A DNA stretch of 64,000 nucleotides, from assembly GCF_000315485.1 (NCBI RefSeq), contig NZ_JH992942.1, forward strand, positions 350,028-414,027, written 5' to 3'. Position numbers and translations under genes: made by a program. Positions 27,933 to 38,200 of the stretch are shown here, in pieces; within the stretch, counting starts at the first letter, position 1; the number at the start of each line of letters is the position of its first letter. Source of the DNA: Bacteroides oleiciplenus YIT 12058. GTDB taxonomy: Bacteria > Bacteroidota > Bacteroidia > Bacteroidales > Bacteroidaceae. Below the pieces are notes generated by a model. The model worked only from the letters and a program-made list of their open reading frames with translations. It was not told the DNA's origin and made no database searches.

Positions 27933-30900
27933 ATGAAGAAACATCTTATCACCGGATTCTTTGCAGCCTTGGCTCTGACTGCAAATGCACAGTCCTTTAA
28001 AGAGTGGCTTGACCCGGAAGTCAATGCTGTGAACCGTGCACCCATGCACGCTAACTACTTCGCCTACGAGTCGGCAGATGCTGCCATGAAAGGCGAGAAA
28101 AACAAATCCGCTAACTACATGACTTTGAATGGCACCTGGAAATTCTTCTGGGTACCCAATGCTGACCAACGTCCTACCGATTTCTGGAAAGTTGGTTTTA
28201 ATGACAAAGGCTGGAATGATATGCAGGTTCCCGCCGTATGGGAGTTGAACGGTTATGGCGACCCCATCTATGTGAATACCGGCTACGCCTGGCGCAATCA
28301 ATTTCAGAATAATCCTCCCGAAGTCCCCACACAGAACAACCATGTAGGCTCTTACCGTCGCGAAATTGTTGTTCCGGCTGACTGGAAGGGGAAAGATATT
28401 ATCGCACACTTCGGTTCCGTCACTTCCAATATGTATTTGTGGGTGAACGGTCGTTATGTAGGTTATAGCGAAGATAGTAAACTGGAGGCTGAATTCGACC
28501 TAACTCCTTACTTGAAGCCTGGACAGGAAAACCTTATCGCTTTCCAAGTATTTCGCTGGTGCGATGGAACGTATCTGGAAGACCAGGATTTCTTTCGTTT
28601 CAGTGGTGTAGGACGTGATTGTTTCCTCTATGCCCGTAATAAAAAACGTATTCAGGATATCCGCGTAACTCCGGATCTGGATGAAACTTATAAAGATGGT
28701 TCCCTCAGTGTGAAACTCGACCTGAAAGGCAGTGGAAATGTAGACCTGGAGCTGCTGGATGCAGCAGGCAAGCAAGTAGCCACTGCAACAGCCAAAGGTA
28801 GCGGCAACGTCCTGATGAATGTGGAGAATCCTCACAAATGGACTGCCGAAACTCCTTATCTCTATACCCTGCGTGCTACCTTGCAAGGCAGCAACGAAGT
28901 TATTCCCGTAAAAGTAGGTTTCCGCAAGATTGAATTGAAGGGCGACCAAATACTTGTCAACGGCAAGGCTGTTCTTTTCAAAGGAGCCAACCGTCACGAA
29001 ATGGATCCCGATGGTGGTTATGTAGTATCTCCCGAACGCATGATACAGGATATTCAGATAATGAAGAAATTCAATATCAACGCTGTGCGTACCTGCCATT
29101 ATCCTGATGATAACCTGTGGTATGACCTTTGCGATAAATATGGTATCTATATGGTGGCCGAAGCGAATGTCGAATCACATGGTATGGGCTATCGCGAAAA
29201 GACACTGGCAAAACGCACCGACTATGCCAAAGCTCACATGGAACGTAACCAACGCAACGTGCAACGTGGTTTCAATCACCCCAGCATCATTTTCTGGTCA
29301 CTGGGTAACGAAGCCGGTTTCGGACCCAACTTCGAAGCATGTTATCGCTGGATAAAGAATGAAGACCCCAGTCGTGCTGTACAGTATGAACAGGCGCATG
29401 GTAACGAATTTACTGATGTGGACTGTCCCATGTATGCCGGTTACGAACATATGGAGAAATACGGCAAGCGTACAGATGCTACAAAACCGTTCATCCAGTG
29501 TGAATATGCTCACGCAATGGGTAACTCACAAGGTGGTTTTAAAGAATACTGGGATTTGGTTCGCAAATATCCTAACCTGCAAGGTGGTTTTATCTGGGAC
29601 TTCGTTGACCAGTCGATTCGGTGGGAAGGGAAAGACGGTGCAACCATTTATGCTTATGGTGGTGACTTCAACCGCTATGACGGTTCGGACAAGAACTTCT
29701 GCGATAATGGTCTTATCAGTCCGGATCGTGTACCTAATCCGCACATGTACGAAGTCGGCTACTTCTATCAGAACATCTGGACAACTCCTGCCGATCTGAA
29801 AAATGGTGAAGTAAATGTCTACAATGAATACTTCTTCCGTGATCTGTCTGCTTATTATATGGATTGGGAAGTGCTGGCTAATGGTAAGGTAATCCGCACC
29901 GGCCGTGTAGAAGACCTCAACGTTGCTCCGCAGCAGACTGCTAAAGTGAAATTGAACATCGGCAAGACCTGCGAATGCAAGGAATGGTTGCTGAATGTGA
30001 AGTATCGTCTGAAGAACCGCGAAGGATTACTTCCTGCCGGATATGCCGTGGCAAAAGATCAGTTTGTGCTGAATCCTTACAAGGCTCCTTCTATGGAACT
30101 GAAAAATGTGGAAAGTGTAAATGTTCCTACTGTTGTTCCGCAAGTGCAGGAGAACGATTGGCATTATCTGATTGTGAATGGTGATAACTTCCGTCTGGAA
30201 TTCGACAAACATAGCGGTTACCTGAGTCGTTACAATGTGGCAGGTGTGGAAATGATGAATGAAGATGCCGTTTTGGCTCCCAACTTCTGGCGTGCACCTA
30301 CTGACAATGATTTCGGTGCAGGTCTGCAACAGAAGTTTGCTGCTTGGAAGAACCCGGGATTAAAACTAACCTCTTTCAAATGGGAGACCGTAGGCAATCA
30401 AGTACTGGTAAATGCGGAATATGATATGAAAAATGTTTCTGCACGTTTGAATCTGACTTATGTCATCAATGATAAGGGTGCTGTGAAAGTAACTCAGAAG
30501 ATGACAGCCGACCAGCAGGCAAAGATATCACCTATGTTCCGTTTTGGTATGCAGATGCAGATGCCTAAGTCATTCGAAACCATAGAATATTACGGCCGTG
30601 GTCCGATAGAGAACTACAGTGACCGCAACCATGTGACCGACCTGGGCTTGTATCGTCAGAGTGTGGATGAGCAGTTCTACTCTTACATCCGTCCGCAAGA
30701 GACAGGAACGAAGACTGATATTCGTTGGTGGAAGCAATTGAATTCCGCAGGTCGTGGCTTGCAGATTGTGGCAGAAGCTCCTTTCTCTGCATCCGCTCTA
30801 CACTATACTATCGAGTCTTTGGATGATGGTTGGGACAAAGGGCAGAGCCATTCTCCTGAAGTGAAACAGGCTGACCTGACAAACCTCTGCATTGACAAGG

Positions 30901-31028
30901 CACAAATGGGGCTGGGCTGTGTAAATAGCTGGGGTGCATGGCCGTTGCAGCAATATCAGTTGCCTTATGGTGATTATGAATTCACGTTCATTCTCACTCC
31001 GGTGCAACACGGTATAGAAGTGGAATAA
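27933..31028 (+). CDS. GH2 beta-galactosidase, LacZ-like
   Basis: The product is 1031 residues with signal peptide MKKHLITGFFAALALTANAQ. It has the full five-domain LacZ layout: sugar-binding domain (GSYRREIVVP, YVGYSEDSKLEAEFDLT), immunoglobulin-like domain, TIM barrel (FKGANRHEMDPDGGY, RTCHYPDD), acid/base Glu460 in SLGNEAGFG, nucleophile Glu524 in QCEYAHAMGNSQG, and the C-terminal beta-galactosidase small-chain domain (WRAPTDNDFG ... YYGRGPIENYSDR). Length and residue spacing are close to E. coli LacZ. The signal peptide places it in the periplasm, where it would trim terminal beta-galactose from imported arabinogalactan fragments. It has its own promoter candidate. Confidence 0.95.
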   Translation: MKKHLITGFFAALALTANAQSFKEWLDPEVNAVNRAPMHANYFAYESADAAMKGEKNKSANYMTLNGTWKFFWVPNADQRPTDFWKVGFNDKGWNDMQVPAVWELNGYGDPIYVNTGYAWRNQFQNNPPEVPTQNNHVGSYRREIVVPADWKGKDIIAHFGSVTSNMYLWVNGRYVGYSEDSKLEAEFDLTPYLKPGQENLIAFQVFRWCDGTYLEDQDFFRFSGVGRDCFLYARNKKRIQDIRVTPDLDETYKDGSLSVKLDLKGSGNVDLELLDAAGKQVATATAKGSGNVLMNVENPHKWTAETPYLYTLRATLQGSNEVIPVKVGFRKIELKGDQILVNGKAVLFKGANRHEMDPDGGYVVSPERMIQDIQIMKKFNINAVRTCHYPDDNLWYDLCDKYGIYMVAEANVESHGMGYREKTLAKRTDYAKAHMERNQRNVQRGFNHPSIIFWSLGNEAGFGPNFEACYRWIKNEDPSRAVQYEQAHGNEFTDVDCPMYAGYEHMEKYGKRTDATKPFIQCEYAHAMGNSQGGFKEYWDLVRKYPNLQGGFIWDFVDQSIRWEGKDGATIYAYGGDFNRYDGSDKNFCDNGLISPDRVPNPHMYEVGYFYQNIWTTPADLKNGEVNVYNEYFFRDLSAYYMDWEVLANGKVIRTGRVEDLNVAPQQTAKVKLNIGKTCECKEWLLNVKYRLKNREGLLPAGYAVAKDQFVLNPYKAPSMELKNVESVNVPTVVPQVQENDWHYLIVNGDNFRLEFDKHSGYLSRYNVAGVEMMNEDAVLAPNFWRAPTDNDFGAGLQQKFAAWKNPGLKLTSFKWETVGNQVLVNAEYDMKNVSARLNLTYVINDKGAVKVTQKMTADQQAKISPMFRFGMQMQMPKSFETIEYYGRGPIENYSDRNHVTDLGLYRQSVDEQFYSYIRPQETGTKTDIRWWKQLNSAGRGLQIVAEAPFSASALHYTIESLDDGWDKGQSHSPEVKQADLTNLCIDKAQMGLGCVNSWGAWPLQQYQLPYGDYEFTFILTPVQHGIEVE

Positions 31029-31066
31029 GATTTCTAAAAATTGTGTCGAAAGACACTTTATACATT

Positions 31067-31136
31067 CCGGGCGAATAGTTATTCGTCCCTACAACAAAAT
31101 GACAATACATGTAGGGGCGGATCATTATTCGCCCGG
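31067..31136. repeat. Imperfect 27-bp inverted repeat element with GGGCGAATA...TATTCGCCC ends
   Basis: The left arm 31067-31093 (starting CCGGGCGAATAGTTATTCG) and right arm 31110-31136 (ending ATTATTCGCCCGG) are reverse complements with a few mismatches. Each arm is itself nearly palindromic. The sequence pattern, GTAGGGGCG followed by an AT-rich core and CGCCC, resembles REP-like palindromic elements seen between genes in many bacteria. It fills most of the 140-base gap between the GH2 and GH43 genes and could stabilise or shorten the operon mRNA. Confidence 0.75.
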
Positions 31137-31168
31137 TTGCACATTCCTGATTAACAAAAAATCCTATT

Positions 31169-32170
31169 ATGAAAAAAGAAGTATTATTATTTGCATTTGT
31201 CTTGTTTTCCGTACTCCTGTCCGCCCAGCAAAAGGTTCCTAACCGTTTTCGAACAAATATCCCGCTGGACTCCATCCATTTGAGTGATCCTTGTATCCTT
31301 GCCAATAAGAAAACTTCCACCTATTATATGACAGGTACCGGCGGCCTCCTCTGGAAGAGCAAAGACCTTGCTCGTTGGGAAGGTCCTTATCGTGTTGCGG
31401 AGACTGACCCCACATCATGGATGGGACCCAAACCTGAAATCTGGGCCGCAGAACTGCATGAGTACGAAGGAAAATATTACTATTTCGCCACTTTTACGAA
31501 CAATACCATTAAGATTGATACGGTGAAAGGTAATGTAATTCCCCGTCGCGCCAGTCATATTTTAGTCAGTGATAATCCTGATGGTCCTTATAAACCTATG
31601 GAATCTCCCACTTATCTGCCCGAAAACATGCCTACCCTCGATGGTACATTCTGGGTAGACCGTGACGATAAACCCTATATGATCTATTGTCACGAGTGGC
31701 TACAGAACTGGAACGGCACGATGGAAAAGATAGAACTGAAACCCGATTTAAGCGGTTCTGTCGGTAAAGGGAAAATCCTCTTTCATGCCAGCGATTCACC
31801 ATGGAGTCGCGAAAAAATGGGTGATGAGATTCATCCTAACCGTGTGACCGATGGTCCGTGGTTGTTTCGCACAGATACCGGACGTTTAGGGATGATATGG
31901 ACAAGTTGGGTGTTTCAGGACTACACGCAGGGTGTTGTCTATTCCGAAAGTGGGACATTGGATGGCCCGTGGATACAGGAGAAAGAACCCATTACCCCTC
32001 CCAACTTCGGTCATGGCATGCTGTTCCGGACTTTGGACGGCAAATGGTTGATGTCTGTTCACAGCCACAAAGATGTGAATGGGAGATATATCCGCATCCC
32101 CCATCTGTTTGAAGTAGATTTGTCGGGCGATAAATTAGTTGTCGGGGAAATATATATTCCTCATAAATAG
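31169..32170 (+). CDS. GH43 family glycosidase, single domain
   Basis: The product is 333 residues with signal peptide MKKEVLLFAFVLFSVLLSAQ. A five-bladed propeller is supported by IHLSDPCILANKKTSTYYMTG (base Asp40), WAAELHEYEGKYYYFATF, LDGTFWVDRDDKPYMIYCHEW and the VTDGPWLFRTDTGRLGMIWTSW segment. At the position where many GH43 enzymes read EGP, this one reads TDGP, so the acid is not obvious from pattern alone. This seems to be a branch feature rather than a defect. Substrate is unknown; arabinofuranosidase or galactosidase activity is inferred from context. It is the last gene of PUL1 and is followed by a terminator. Confidence 0.85.
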   Translation: MKKEVLLFAFVLFSVLLSAQQKVPNRFRTNIPLDSIHLSDPCILANKKTSTYYMTGTGGLLWKSKDLARWEGPYRVAETDPTSWMGPKPEIWAAELHEYEGKYYYFATFTNNTIKIDTVKGNVIPRRASHILVSDNPDGPYKPMESPTYLPENMPTLDGTFWVDRDDKPYMIYCHEWLQNWNGTMEKIELKPDLSGSVGKGKILFHASDSPWSREKMGDEIHPNRVTDGPWLFRTDTGRLGMIWTSWVFQDYTQGVVYSESGTLDGPWIQEKEPITPPNFGHGMLFRTLDGKWLMSVHSHKDVNGRYIRIPHLFEVDLSGDKLVVGEIYIPHK

Positions 32171-32202
32171 TATAGCTTCATAATGGAATATTCTAATGGA
32201 AG

Positions 32203-32233
32203 AGACATGCCGGTTCCTCTGGCGTGTCTTTTT
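32203..32233 (+). terminator. Intrinsic terminator at the end of PUL1
   Basis: AGACATGCC (32203-32211) pairs with GGCGTGTCT (32221-32229), with one wobble and a 9-base loop, followed directly by TTTTTGCTTTT. It closes the enzyme operon before the soluble hybrid kinase gene. Confidence 0.75.
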
Positions 32234-32337
32234 GCTTTTCATCCCGTCTTTCTTTGCTTTTCCCATTTTTCTTCTTGTTTAAGTTAGTTCTATTTCGGTT
32301 TTATTACTTTAAATTTTAGAATATCGTTTTTAAGTTA

Positions 32338-32345
32338 TACTTTTG
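32338..32345 (+). promoter_or_regulatory. Candidate -7 element of the PAS hybrid kinase gene
   Basis: TACTTTTG matches TAnnTTTG exactly. It overlaps an in-frame TTG at 32343 that would otherwise extend the kinase gene upstream. A start inside the -7 box is impossible for this promoter, so the ATG at 32385 is preferred. Transcription would begin near 32352. Confidence 0.45.
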
Positions 32346-32384
32346 TCATGCAAGCTCTATATAAAAGATTTTAAGTTTGAATAT

Positions 32385-35171
32385 ATGGACTGCCGAAACG
32401 ACAAATCTGCCAGTACTCAAGTACCGACAAAAACTGATAATTTGATGGAACAAGATGAAACCCTTTCCCACGACAATGAGGTGATGCCTTCTGGAGAAGA
32501 GACACCTGAGCTAATCCAAGAGGAACTTTTATTAGCAGAGAGTTTGTATGCCCGTTTACCGATAAGTATTGATATATATGATATAAACGGTATTTTACGT
32601 AGTATCAATGACCATGCTTTGCGAATGTATGGTGTCAATGACCGATCAACTGTAGTGAATATTGTCAATCTCTTTCAGAGTCCCTATATGGATGAAGAAC
32701 TTGAAAGAAAGATACGGACAGGCGAAGAGGTTGCTTTAGAATTTGAGTATGATTTCGATCGGATCAACGATGATGCTTACTTTGTGAGCAATAATAAGAA
32801 ATCCATGATTTATGAGGCTAAGGTTGTTCCTTTGCGAAACAGCGAAGGGACGATTCTTGGTCACATCCTGCTTTCTAATGATGTGACTGCCTTAAAGGAA
32901 GCAGATTTCCGTACAGAAGAAAACAAGAAGAATTTGGAAATGGCTATGAGTGCTGCCAATATGTCTTCATGGGTGTATGATGTGCGCAAGGAAAGCTTTA
33001 GCACCTTATATGGAGAAGCGATTGCAAAGGAAATGTTGCCATGGAAGGAAATGCTGGAAATACTGCATCCCCAGGACCATGCTCCGTTAAAGCAGATGTT
33101 CTCTCAACTGATAAACGAGGAGATAGAATATGGACACATAACGCTACGTTACTATAATGAGGTAGAGGGAGAATATCGTTTTTATGAAAGCCGCATGCGT
33201 ATGTCTTCCGAGCATCGGGGCAAACAACTGATTATCGGCACACAATTGGACGTGACCGAGAAAGTGCTGATGGCAAAAAAAACTCAGGAACTGATTACCA
33301 AACGCGAACTGGCTATGCAAGTCAGCAATATTGTCCACTGGGATTTTGACACCCAAACCCAGAAAATCGAATCATACAATGATCCCGTTAATGATTATAT
33401 CGGTGACAAACTGATAACTTTGGAGGAATTTAGAGAATTTGTACACCCTGAAGATTATTCCACATACAATGATGCCACGCAATCCATGATATTGGGTGAA
33501 GACAAGATGCTTGACCTGACTTGCCGTATAAAAACGAAATATGATGAAACATGGCAGTACTGTCATGTGATGGGAGTTCCCTTCGAACGGGATGAGGCAG
33601 GTCATATAATAAAGTATACCGGATTCCGTCAGAATATCTCCAAAATGCACCAACTGAACGAAGAAATTAAGGAAAGAAACTACAAGATGGAGCTTACTTT
33701 CAAAACTGTTGGTATGACCTATTGGGATTTTGATGTAGAAAGTGGGCTTTTCAGAGCTTTCAATGACCCGGTGAACGACTATAATCCCGAAACACCCATT
33801 ACTCCGGAAGACTATGTGGAACATGCACACCCTGATGATATGGAGCATGTACGTGAGTCTATTGGCCTTATGCTTAACGGAATAGATAAGGATTTTAGTT
33901 TTAATTACCGCACAAAGACAAAGTGGGATAAAGAATGGCAAAGTCTGGTGATTACCGGCATCCAGTCTGAAAGAGACAGGAAAGGAAAAGTAATTCGGTA
34001 TACCGGCATTGGCTTCAACAATACGGAATGGGAAAGGGTAACCCGGGAATTGAAGGAACTGAAAGAAAAGGCAGAACTTGCCGATAAACTCAAATCAGCT
34101 TTCCTGGCAAATATGAGTCATGAGATACGTACTCCTCTGAATGCCATCGTTGGTTTTTCCGAACTCATGGCACATTGTGATGATCCTGCTGAGAAAGAAG
34201 AGTATGTAGAAATCATCCAGTCCAACAATGAATTGTTGTTGCGTCTGATTAACGATATCCTTGACTTGTCTAAGATTGAGTCGGGAATTCTTGAGCGTAA
34301 GAGGGAAACATTCAACTTGGCGAAACTGCGTAGCGAACTGTATACAATGATCTTGCCTAAAGTGGCAAATACCGATGTCGAGCTTCTTTTGGATAGTTCG
34401 GGTGCGGAGTGTAACATCTTCCTGGATAGAAGCCGGTTGAAACAAGTATGGTCCAACTTCCTCACTAATGCGGTGAAATGCACCAAGTCGGGACATATCA
34501 AGATGGGATATACTCTTGAACGGGGAGGTATCCGGGTGTATGTTGAAGATACAGGAGTCGGCATTCCACCGGAATTGCAAAACCGGGTGTTCGGGCGTTT
34601 CCAGAAATTAAATGAGTTTGCGCAGGGAACGGGACTCGGGTTGGCTATTTCGCGTGCCATTATCGAGGGTGCAGGAGGCGAGGTCGGTTTTACTTCTACT
34701 CCTGGTGCAGGGTCTACCTTCTGGGCATGGATACCGTGTGATGTAGATTTGTTGGAGGAAGAAACTCCGGTCGTTGTGCTGCCCGAAAAACAGGAGACAC
34801 CCGTAAGAATAGCAAATAGGAAAGATTTGAAGATTCTGATTGCCGAAGATAATGACGGCAATTACTCATTAGTGCATCATATTCTTAAAGATTACGAGAT
34901 TACACGTGTGCTGAATGGTGTGGAGGCTGTTCAGGAAGTTCGTAACGGGGACTATGATTTTGTGCTTATGGATATGAAAATGCCTATAATGGGTGGTCTG
35001 GAAGCGGTTCGGAAAATTAGGGAGTTCAATAAAGAAATTATGATTATTGCGCTTACGGCTAATGCTTTTGAGTCTGACAGGGTTTGTGCTTTGGAGGCGG
35101 GATGCAATCTGTTTATTGCAAAGCCTCTAAAACAAAATGAATTGCTTGGTTTGTTTACAACGGAAGAATAA
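32385..35171 (+). CDS. Soluble hybrid histidine kinase with four PAS domains and a receiver
   Basis: Starting from ATG 32385, the product is 928 residues. No signal peptide or membrane helix is visible, so it is cytoplasmic. PAS modules span roughly 40-160, 170-285, 290-415 and 420-550. The last two look like an internal duplication: both contain an HWDFD/YWDFD start, a NDPVNDY word and an HPED/HPDD word. HisKA has His579 in ANMSHEIRTPLNAIVGFSEL; the ATPase has VEDTGVGIPPELQ and GTGLGLAIS. A C-terminal receiver domain has Asp863 in LMDMKMPIMGG. There is no DNA-binding domain, so output must pass to a partner, possibly through a separate phosphotransfer protein. It sits between the two PULs, convergent with the PUL2 regulator. 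Its signal is unknown and a link to glycan use is only positional. Confidence 0.9.
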   Translation: MDCRNDKSASTQVPTKTDNLMEQDETLSHDNEVMPSGEETPELIQEELLLAESLYARLPISIDIYDINGILRSINDHALRMYGVNDRSTVVNIVNLFQSPYMDEELERKIRTGEEVALEFEYDFDRINDDAYFVSNNKKSMIYEAKVVPLRNSEGTILGHILLSNDVTALKEADFRTEENKKNLEMAMSAANMSSWVYDVRKESFSTLYGEAIAKEMLPWKEMLEILHPQDHAPLKQMFSQLINEEIEYGHITLRYYNEVEGEYRFYESRMRMSSEHRGKQLIIGTQLDVTEKVLMAKKTQELITKRELAMQVSNIVHWDFDTQTQKIESYNDPVNDYIGDKLITLEEFREFVHPEDYSTYNDATQSMILGEDKMLDLTCRIKTKYDETWQYCHVMGVPFERDEAGHIIKYTGFRQNISKMHQLNEEIKERNYKMELTFKTVGMTYWDFDVESGLFRAFNDPVNDYNPETPITPEDYVEHAHPDDMEHVRESIGLMLNGIDKDFSFNYRTKTKWDKEWQSLVITGIQSERDRKGKVIRYTGIGFNNTEWERVTRELKELKEKAELADKLKSAFLANMSHEIRTPLNAIVGFSELMAHCDDPAEKEEYVEIIQSNNELLLRLINDILDLSKIESGILERKRETFNLAKLRSELYTMILPKVANTDVELLLDSSGAECNIFLDRSRLKQVWSNFLTNAVKCTKSGHIKMGYTLERGGIRVYVEDTGVGIPPELQNRVFGRFQKLNEFAQGTGLGLAISRAIIEGAGGEVGFTSTPGAGSTFWAWIPCDVDLLEEETPVVVLPEKQETPVRIANRKDLKILIAEDNDGNYSLVHHILKDYEITRVLNGVEAVQEVRNGDYDFVLMDMKMPIMGGLEAVRKIREFNKEIMIIALTANAFESDRVCALEAGCNLFIAKPLKQNELLGLFTTEE

Positions 35172-35241
35172 AGTCTAAAAATAACGGTAAAGAAAGCACT
35201 TAATTAAGTGTTGATGATTATGGTTTTGGTAGGGATACATC
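35172..35241. other. Convergent gap with a 14-bp palindrome
   Basis: Seventy bases separate the kinase stop from the HTCS stop on the other strand. CACTTAATTAAGTG at 35197-35210 is a perfect palindrome and might contribute to termination in both directions, but no T-run of useful length follows on either side. Confidence 0.4.
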
Positions 35242-38200
35242 CTATTTCTTTTGTTTAATGTACTCTGACGGTGCCATTCCATATTCCTCCTTGAAGCATG
35301 TACGAAAATAACCTAAGTCATTGAAACCGCTTGCATAAGCCGCTTCCGAAACATTGAGGCTTTCTTCCAGCAATAAACGGAGACTGTTTTTCAGTCTTAT
35401 CTTCCGGATGAACTCATTGCCTGATATGCCTGTTAGTCCCTTTATCTTCCGGTAAAGGGTGGAGTGGCTCATGTTCATTTTATCCATCATAAAAGACATG
35501 TCGAGCTTGTCCATATCAATATTCTCTTCTACTATTGCAGTAAATCTATTAAGAAACTCCTCATCCAGTCTGCTCAATTTTATGGATTCCTGAGATTGTT
35601 CCGGTTTCAACTCTTTGGTGCGGTTTGCAATCAGGAATGCCAGTTTCTTTCTTGATTCCAGCAAATTGTGTATGCGGCTGTTTAACAACTTGGCACTGAA
35701 AGGCTTTGTCAGATAAGAATCGGCGCCACTTTCGTATCCTTCTTCTTTATCTTGGATGGAGTCCTTGGCTGTAAGCAGGATGACAGGAATATGACTGGTA
35801 CATACATCTTCTTTTACCCGTTTGCAGAACTCTATTCCATCCATTACAGGCATCATAATGTCGCTGATGATGATATCAGGTATATGCTTCTGTGCCTGTT
35901 CCAAACCCTCTTTCCCGTTGGTAGCAGTTATGATTCGATAATTGTTACTGAAAGAAGAAACAATATATTCCCGGATGTCATCGTTATCCTCTACAACGAG
36001 TAACATTGGACGGATATCAGTGTCTTCTTGTTCTTTCTCTTGTATTTTTTGTTGTCCTTGAGTAGATGTTTGTTTCTCTTCTTTATGTAATGCACTAGGA
36101 TAAGTATTTTCTGTCAATATGCGGAATGTGAAAGTCGTACCTTGGCCTACTACGCTTTTCACGTGCAACGCACCTTCATGTAAATCAGACAATGATTTTA
36201 CTAGTGCAAGGCCAATACCTGTGCCGGATGCTTGATGTTTGCCTTTTACTTGATAATAGCGGTCGAAGATATGAGGAAGAGCCTCGGCATCTATTCCATA
36301 TCCAGTATCTTTAACTAGTATTTCAGTGTATTGATCGTCTTCATTATCTGCTTGACGCATAATTAGACTGATTTTTCCTTCCGGTGTGTATTTCACGGCA
36401 TTTGATAATAAATTATTTAGAATAGTCGAGATGATATCAGTATCAAAGTAGAGCATTGTTTTTTGAGATTGAACATGGATATAAAATTGTACTTTTTTAT
36501 TTCGATTCAGTTCTTTGTAGCGTAATCCAATTTCTGTTATTAAATTACCTAAATTACCTTTGGATACTGTCAGCTTTCGATTTTGTGTTTCTGTTTTCCG
36601 GAATTCCAGTATCTGGTTAATGAGGTTCAGTAACCTAATGGCACTACTATGAATCATTCTAATCTTATTATTATAATAAGTCGATAGATTTGAATCGTTC
36701 ATCAAATCTTCTAGCGGGCCAAGAATTAGAGTTAAGGGTGTTCGCAATTCATGCGTTATGTTAGTGTAAAAGCGTAAGCGTTCGTTATTGAGTTCCTGCT
36801 CATTCAAGCTTTTCTTGCGTTCCAGCTCTAGAGAATTTTCGAGTATTAGCTTCCGTTTATAAAAGCGGAACCAAATATACATTCCTAAAAGGACCTGTAA
36901 TATGTAAAAAACTTTAGCATACCATGTCAACCATAGAGGAGGATGAATGTGCACTTTTATGGTGGCGATGTGATTGTCATCCCACTCTTGATTCCGTAAT
37001 CGTGCTCTAACTCTGAATATATATTCTCCGGGAGAGATGTTTCGGAAAGTAACTTGATTCTCTCCTAACGTATTAGTCCATGTATTCTCTAATCCTTCGA
37101 TCATATATGCATATTCTACTTGTCCACTTTGTGAATAGTCAGGAACAGTAAATGAGATGCGGAAAGAGTTTTGGTTATATGGTAAGTTAATATTTTTACC
37201 AACGGTTGGAATTAGCGTTTCTCCACTGCGGCTTTCTATTCTGTTGTTAAGTAGTCTGCAATCCATAATTTGTACAAGAGCAACTTGACGTTCTTTTGTC
37301 AGACTTTGAGGATTGAAGTAGCATACTCCATTTAGTGAACCGAAATAAAGCGTTCCATCTGGAGTGCAACATGCAGAGCCTTCAATAAAATTACCCGTAG
37401 GTATTCCATCACGATAGTCATAACAATCAAATTCCATCTGCTTTTTGTCCCAAAGAGCAATACTATTGTTTGTACTGAGCCAAATGTTTCCATTTTGATC
37501 TTCTTGGATAGCACGTACAAAGGTATCTTTAAGGCCTTGACCATAACCGAACAATTCGAATTGTTCAGGCTGATTTGTATCTTTGATGTAACCCAGACCA
37601 TTGCGAGTAGCTATCCAAATACTACCTTGCGAATCCATGTAGAGTTGGTTGATACCATTGGAATGGAATTTGTTGTTTTTCGTTAACTGTGCTATTACTC
37701 TATCTTCTGCATCGAAAACTGTAATTTGGCCACCATATGTGCCTACCCATAATTTTCCTTGTTTATCACGTAGAATGCCATAAACTGACTTATCTGATAA
37801 TTGGTTGGTGAGATTGTCTCTTTTGCATATCACTCCGTTAGTATAGGTATATACGCCATATTCGGTGCCTACCCATATTGTGTCGTCTGTATCTTTAAAG
37901 AAAGTAATGATATCTATATTATCCATATCCATAGGAATTCGTTCAATGCGATTATTGGGAATATCAAGCTTTAATAGACCGTCATCATATATTCCGAGCA
38001 GTAAATTATCATATTTACTACTTGTGATAGAAAATACTTGCCCATATGGTCTGGATAAATATTTTGTTATATCAAAACTCTTCTGTAGTCTGTCATTTTT
38101 GAAGATAACCACTTCGTTTTCACCACCTAACCATATCTGCTCTTCATCTTGGTATATTCCCCATATAGGTTTATTCTTTGTTTTGTGCCCAACCTCGGTA

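Noticed and set aside
34118..34861. 247-codon minus-strand frame over the PAS kinase
   Set aside because: It is antisense to the conserved kinase core and Ser/Pro-rich, as expected for a shadow frame.
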